Assembly (NCBI RefSeq): GCF_004114535.1
Contig: NZ_LBJC01000078.1
Location: 1 to 64,000, forward strand
Direction of reading: 5' to 3'
Source: Bradyrhizobium nanningense
Lineage (GTDB): Bacteria > Pseudomonadota > Alphaproteobacteria > Rhizobiales > Xanthobacteraceae
DNA length: 64,000 bases
Each line of letters begins with the position of its first letter. Within the stretch, counting starts at the first letter, position 1. Positions 59,778 through 64,000 of this stretch are shown piece by piece. The notes beneath the pieces were generated by a model. The model was not told the DNA's origin. It ran no database searches and saw only the letters and a program-made list of their open reading frames with translations. Both the position numbers and the translations under genes were made by a program.

Positions 59778-60500
59778 ATGGACACTCGCATCGATCCCTC
59801 TTCGCTCGCCGTCAATTCGGCGGACACCATCGCCATCTCCAACGTCAATCTCTCATTGGGTACGGGCGCGGCACGCGTTCATATTCTCAAGGATATCAGC
59901 TTGCGAGTCGGCCGTAGCGAGACGATCGGCCTGATCGGCCCGTCAGGCTCGGGCAAATCCACGCTGCTGATGGTGATGGCGGGGCTGGAGCGTCCTGATA
60001 GCGGAGAGGTGGTGGTGAATGGCACGCCTTTCAATGCCCTCGACGAGGACGCGCTGGCGCGCTTTCGCGGCCGCCAGGTCGGCATCGTCTTCCAGTCCTT
60101 TCATTTGATCCCGACCATGACCGCGCTCGAGAACGTCGCGGTGCCGCTCGAGCTTGCCGGCAATCCCGACGCAGCAAAGCGCGCGGCAGAGGAGCTGCAA
60201 TCGGTCGGGCTCGGCGACCGCCTGCATCATTATCCGACGCAGCTCTCCGGCGGCGAGCAGCAGCGCGTTGCGCTGGCCCGCGCGCTGGCGCCCGATCCCG
60301 CGATCCTCGTTGCCGACGAGCCGACCGGCAATCTCGATGAAGCCACCGGACAACAGATCGTCGATCTCCTGTTCAGCAAGCACGCCGAGCGCGGCATGAC
60401 ATTGGTGCTGGTGACGCACGATTCCTCGCTCGCGCATCGCTGCGATCGCGTGATCCGTCTGCGCTCGGGCCGCATCGACACGCAGTCTGCGCCGGCATGA
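59778..60500 (+). CDS. ybbA: ABC exporter ATPase, YbbA-like
   Basis: 240 residues from ATG 59778; a TTG six codons earlier is open. Walker A GPSGSGKST, Q loop VFQSFHLIPTMTALENV, signature LSGGEQQR, Walker B ILVADEP. Belongs to the LolD/MacB class. Drives the adjoining FtsX-type permease, whose ATG overlaps this stop (60497-60500). Confidence 0.95.
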   Translation: MDTRIDPSSLAVNSADTIAISNVNLSLGTGAARVHILKDISLRVGRSETIGLIGPSGSGKSTLLMVMAGLERPDSGEVVVNGTPFNALDEDALARFRGRQVGIVFQSFHLIPTMTALENVAVPLELAGNPDAAKRAAEELQSVGLGDRLHHYPTQLSGGEQQRVALARALAPDPAILVADEPTGNLDEATGQQIVDLLFSKHAERGMTLVLVTHDSSLAHRCDRVIRLRSGRIDTQSAPA

Positions 60501-63067
60501 GCACGGCGGCAGAACCCTTCGCCAAACCGGGCGGCGTCGCGCTGTCGCTGCGTTATGCGCTGCGCGAATTGCGCGGCGGCCTGCGCGGCTTCTACGTCTT
60601 CATCGCCTGCATCGCGCTCGGCGTGATGGCGATCGCCGGCGTCGGCTCGGTGTCGGCGAGCCTCTCCGACGGCCTAGCCCGCGAAGGCCGCACACTGCTC
60701 GGCGGCGACGTCTCCTTCGTGCTGTTCCAGCGCGAGGCAAAACCTGAAGAGCTCGCCTTCCTGCGCTCGCGCGGCTCGGTGTCGACCGCCGCCACCCTGC
60801 GCGGCATGGCGCGCGCGGCCGATGGCCAGCTTGCGCTGGTCGAGATGAAAGCGGTCGATAGCACCTATCCGATGCTGGGCCAGCTGACGCTCGCACCGCC
60901 ACTGCCGATGTCCGAGATCCTCGCGGAGCGCGACGGCGCGTTCGGCGCCGCCGCCGATCCGACGCTGCTGGCGCGGCTGTCGCTGAAGACCGGCGACCGT
61001 GTCACCATCGGCTCCGCGACCTTTCAGATCCGCAGCACCGTCGAAGCCGAGCCCGACAAGCTCGCCGGCGGCATCGGCTTCGGCCCGCGCTTCCTGATCA
61101 GCGAAGCGGGCCTGCGTGCCACCGGCCTGATCCAGCCCGGCAGCCTGGTGCGCTGGGTGTACCGGGTGAAGCTGCCCGATCTCGCCAACAACGAGCGCGC
61201 CACCGAAGCCTTCATCGCGGATGCGCGGAGCGCGGCGCCGCAGGCCGGCTGGGAGATCCGCAGCCGTTCCAACGCTTCGCCGCAGCTGGAACGCAACATC
61301 AACCGCTTCACCCAGTTCCTGACGCTGGTCGGTCTCGCCGCATTGCTGGTCGGCGGTGTCGGCGTCGCCAATGCCGTGAAGAGCCATATCGACCGCCGCC
61401 TCGAGGTGATCGCGGCCCTCAAGGCCGTCGGCGCCACCGGTCGCGACGTGTTCGGCATCTATCTGGCGCAGGTTCTGGTGCTCGCGGGCGTCGGCTCGGT
61501 GATCGGCCTTGCGCTCGGCGCAGCCATGCCCTTCGCCATCGTCGGCCTGTTCGGCAAGCTGCTGCCGCTGCCGGTGGTGCCGGCCGTGCACGCCGACGAG
61601 CTCGCGCTGTCCTTCGTCTACGGCCTCTTGACCGCGCTGGCCTTCGGCCTGTGGCCGCTCGGACGCGTCCACGACGTGCCGGTGGCCGCGCTGTTCCGCG
61701 ACACCATCAGCCCGGAATGGCACCGGCCACGCGCGGGCTATCTCGTGTTCATGGGCGTGGTGATTGCGCTGCTGATCAGCGTGGTGATCGGGCTCTCCTT
61801 CGACAAGCGCATCGCCGCGGTGTTCGTCGCGTCCTCGCTCGTCGTGTTCGCCCTGCTGCGCGGCATCGCCGCCCTGCTGATGGGAATCGCGCGGCGGCTG
61901 CCGCGGACGCGGCTGCCGATGCTGCGGCTTGCGATCGCCAACATCCACCGGCCGGGCGCACTGACGCCCTCGGTCGTACTGTCGCTGGGGCTCGGGCTCG
62001 CCGTGCTCGTCACCATCACCCAGATCGACGGCAATCTGCGGCGGCAGTTCCTCGCGGCCCTCCCCGATCAGGCGCCGTCGTTCTTCTTCATCGACATTCC
62101 GAGCGCGCAGGCCGCGCAGTTCGACCTCTATCTGCGCCAGATCGCGCCCGGCGCGAAGGTCGAGGACGTGCCGATGCTGCGCGGACGCATCGTCGCCGCG
62201 CGCGGGCTGCGTGCCGAAGAGCTCAAGCCCACCACCGATTCCGAATGGGTGCTGCAGAGCGACCGCGGCCTGACCTATACCGGCGAGCTGCCGAAAGGAT
62301 CCAAGGTGGTCGAGGGCGAGTGGTGGAGCGCCGATTATTCCGGCCCGACGCTGGTGTCGATGGAAAAGAAGATCGCCGACGGACTAGGCCTCAAGCTCGG
62401 CGACGAGATCGTGGTCAACGTGCTCGGCCGCGACATTCCGGCCAAAATCGGCAATCTGCGCACCATCGACTGGCAGGGCCTCGGCATCAACTTCGTTCTC
62501 GTGTTCTCGCCGAACGCCTTCAAGGGCGCGCCGCACACCCATATCGCGACGCTGACGGAAACGGGCGGAACTGCGGCCGGCGACGGCAAGATCATCAAGC
62601 AGGTCGCCGACGCCTATCCGATGGTGACGAGCGTGCGCGTGCGCGAGGTGATGGAGACGGTCGGCTCGGTGGTGACCAATCTGGCGCTGGCGATTCGCGG
62701 CGCCAGCGCCGTGACGCTGATCTCGGCGATCCTGGTGCTGGGCGGGGCGCTTGCCGCCGGTCATCGCCACCGGGTCTACGATGCCGTGATCCTGAAGACG
62801 CTGGGCGCGACGCGGCTGCGGCTGTTGGGCGCCTATGCGCTCGAATACCTCCTGATCGGGCTCGCCACCGCATTGTTCGGCGTGATCGCCGGCAGCATCG
62901 CGGCCTGGATGATCGTGACGCGGCTGATGACGCTCAGCTTCGTCTGGCAGGCCGGCAGCGCGGCCGGGGTTGTCGCCGCCGCGCTCGTCGTCACCGTCGG
63001 GCTGGGGCTCGCGGGCACGCTGCTGGCGTTGAACAAAAAGCCCGCCACGGTGTTGCGGAATTTGTGA
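60497..63067 (+). CDS. ybbP: ABC exporter permease, YbbP-like, FtsX/MacB fold
   Basis: 856 residues. Ten or so membrane helices: one at the N-terminus (about 35-55), four in the first FtsX domain (about 275-430), and others from 430 to 500 and the second FtsX domain (about 720-850), with long extracytoplasmic parts between. Lipid or lipoprotein export is typical of the class. A small hairpin (GGAATCG-CA-CGATTCC, 63097-63112) lies after the stop. Confidence 0.94.
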   Translation: MSTAAEPFAKPGGVALSLRYALRELRGGLRGFYVFIACIALGVMAIAGVGSVSASLSDGLAREGRTLLGGDVSFVLFQREAKPEELAFLRSRGSVSTAATLRGMARAADGQLALVEMKAVDSTYPMLGQLTLAPPLPMSEILAERDGAFGAAADPTLLARLSLKTGDRVTIGSATFQIRSTVEAEPDKLAGGIGFGPRFLISEAGLRATGLIQPGSLVRWVYRVKLPDLANNERATEAFIADARSAAPQAGWEIRSRSNASPQLERNINRFTQFLTLVGLAALLVGGVGVANAVKSHIDRRLEVIAALKAVGATGRDVFGIYLAQVLVLAGVGSVIGLALGAAMPFAIVGLFGKLLPLPVVPAVHADELALSFVYGLLTALAFGLWPLGRVHDVPVAALFRDTISPEWHRPRAGYLVFMGVVIALLISVVIGLSFDKRIAAVFVASSLVVFALLRGIAALLMGIARRLPRTRLPMLRLAIANIHRPGALTPSVVLSLGLGLAVLVTITQIDGNLRRQFLAALPDQAPSFFFIDIPSAQAAQFDLYLRQIAPGAKVEDVPMLRGRIVAARGLRAEELKPTTDSEWVLQSDRGLTYTGELPKGSKVVEGEWWSADYSGPTLVSMEKKIADGLGLKLGDEIVVNVLGRDIPAKIGNLRTIDWQGLGINFVLVFSPNAFKGAPHTHIATLTETGGTAAGDGKIIKQVADAYPMVTSVRVREVMETVGSVVTNLALAIRGASAVTLISAILVLGGALAAGHRHRVYDAVILKTLGATRLRLLGAYALEYLLIGLATALFGVIAGSIAAWMIVTRLMTLSFVWQAGSAAGVVAAALVVTVGLGLAGTLLALNKKPATVLRNL

Positions 63068-63348
63068 CAAAATGTAGCGGATGGCCGCACCGATGCGGAA
63101 TCGCACGATTCCTGCGATTAACCACGACTGCCCGTCAGGTTCACGTCAGAATTGCAGCCGAGGGCGACATTCAGCCGCGCGTGGAAGGTTGCAGCGAATG
63201 TGTTAGTTTCCCACATATCGGATGGGTTCGGAGCCCCGATTGTTAGCCAAAATTTAGTCGGCTGGTGTCGGTATCCGAGATAGAGTTTGACGAACCGGCG
63301 GCATGGCGACCCTCATGCCGGACCGGACCAACCAACGGGAATTCGACC
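63068..63348. promoter_or_regulatory. 281-base leader region of the BI-1 gene
   Basis: Nothing coding is seen. A hairpin at 63097-63112 probably ends the ABC transcript. TTTGACGAACC near 63285 and a structured 40-nt segment at 63295-63326 lie ahead of the BI-1 start. Confidence 0.45.
63295..63326 (+). other. Hairpin in the BI-1 5' leader, candidate ybhL-type RNA element
   Basis: GGCATG (63300-63305) pairs with CATGCC (63314-63319), and outer CCGG (63295-63298) with CCGG (63323-63326). It ends 22 bases before the ATG. A structured leader named ybhL is known upstream of YbhL-family (BI-1) genes in alphaproteobacteria; I infer that this is a copy but cannot match the consensus by eye. Confidence 0.4.
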
Positions 63349-64000
63349 ATGTCGGACCTAGACCGTAACTACGCTTCTCCTTTCGGCAGGGCCGCCGGGC
63401 GTGTTGACGCCGCGACGGTCGATGCCGGCCTGCGCGCGTATATGCTGCGCATCTACAATTACATGAGTATCGGCCTCGCCATCACCGGCCTTGCCGCGCT
63501 CGGCGTCTACATGGCCGCCGTGACCGACGTTCCGACCCCGGAAGCCGTCCGCGTCGGCAAGCTGTTCCTGACCCCGTTCGGCTACGCGATGTTCGTCAGC
63601 CCTCTGAAATGGCTGTTCATGCTCGCGCCGCTCGCCATGGTGTTCGTGATTTCGGCAGGCATCAACCGTCTCGCCCCCTCGACCGCTCAGATCCTGTTCT
63701 GGGTGTTCTCGGCGCTGATGGGCATCTCGCTGTCCTCGATCTTCCTGGTGTTCACGCACACCTCGATCGTGCGAGTGTTCTTCATCACCGCGGCCACGTT
63801 CGGTGCGCTGAGCCTCTACGGCTACACCACCAAGCGTGATATGAGCGGAATGGGCTCGTTCCTGTTCATGGGCCTGATCGGCATCATTATTGCGAGCCTG
63901 GTGAACCTGTTCCTGGCGAGCTCGATGCTGCAGTTCATCGTGTCGGTGGTCGGCGTGCTGGTGTTCGCGGGCCTCACCGCCTGGGACACCCAGCGGCTCA
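63349..64000 (+). CDS. Bax inhibitor-1/YccA-family membrane protein (right end cut)
   Basis: The first 217 codons are present and remain open to the window edge. DRNYASPFGRAAGRVDAATVDAGLRAYMLRIYNYMSIGLAITG and the later TAWDTQRL match the UPF0005/BI-1 family; about six hydrophobic segments are seen. It likely acts as a pH-sensitive leak channel in the cytoplasmic membrane. Only a few dozen residues are probably missing. Confidence 0.93.
   Translation, partial: MSDLDRNYASPFGRAAGRVDAATVDAGLRAYMLRIYNYMSIGLAITGLAALGVYMAAVTDVPTPEAVRVGKLFLTPFGYAMFVSPLKWLFMLAPLAMVFVISAGINRLAPSTAQILFWVFSALMGISLSSIFLVFTHTSIVRVFFITAATFGALSLYGYTTKRDMSGMGSFLFMGLIGIIIASLVNLFLASSMLQFIVSVVGVLVFAGLTAWDTQRL

Overview
The window looks like a chromosomal segment of a Bradyrhizobium-type alphaproteobacterium. 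The evidence is the high GC content and codon use, gene blocks typical of Rhizobiales (rplU-rpmA...obgE...proB-proA-nadD-rsfS-rlmH-envC-ctpA-rppH; atpHAGDC; mdh-sucC-sucD-sucA-sucB-SDR-lpdA), the many Bug-type solute receptors and LysR regulators of that group, and many short imperfect palindromes between genes. Species cannot be fixed from the sequence alone.

Layout. 1-775: no recognisable gene. 0.8-13.2 kb: an accessory and regulatory stretch. It holds a REC-EAL protein whose key residues are substituted, a quinone reductase with a divergent LysR gene, an EamA exporter with a divergent MocR regulator separated by a striking dyad, a GDYXXLXY/DUF2157 membrane pair, a Bug receptor plus FAD monooxygenase with a divergent LysR gene, tRNA-Ser(CGA) and an alpha/beta hydrolase. 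13.4-14.5 kb: a ROK-family protein whose motifs appear in circularly permuted order, the most unusual gene here. 14.9-34.6 kb: ribosomal proteins L21 and L27, a GNAT enzyme, a DMT exporter, a MaoC hydratase and ObgE; then a sulfatase/unknown/Bug block lying between obgE and proB; then proline, NAD, ribosome-silencing and rRNA-methylation genes, the cell-wall genes envC and ctpA, a polysaccharide deacetylase-like protein, two Nudix/RppH paralogues, and a class III cyclase separated by one in-frame stop codon from a membrane-anchored three-repeat protein. 34.7-39.8 kb: the F1 ATP synthase operon atpHAGDC (minus strand). 40.5-46.2 kb: rlpA (with a perfect CtrA-type box upstream), priA, xerC and two small membrane proteins. 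46.2-56.8 kb: the TCA-cycle block, minus strand, in transcription order mdh, sucC, a DUF1579-like gene, sucD, sucA, sucB, an SDR gene and lpdA. 57-64 kb: zapE, thpR, the tesA-type esterase divergent from a ybbA-ybbP-type ABC exporter, and a Bax-inhibitor-1 family gene cut by the right edge.

How it fits together: most of the window is core energy, growth and envelope housekeeping. Small transport/regulator pairs break it up, and at least six sorts of intergenic hairpin sit mainly at gene ends. I see no phage, insertion sequence, CRISPR array or defence system. The best candidates for undescribed biology are the permuted ROK protein, the stop-split cyclase/DUF4189-like pair, the double-degenerate REC-EAL protein, the MocR-EamA dyad, and the repeat structures inside the atp operon.
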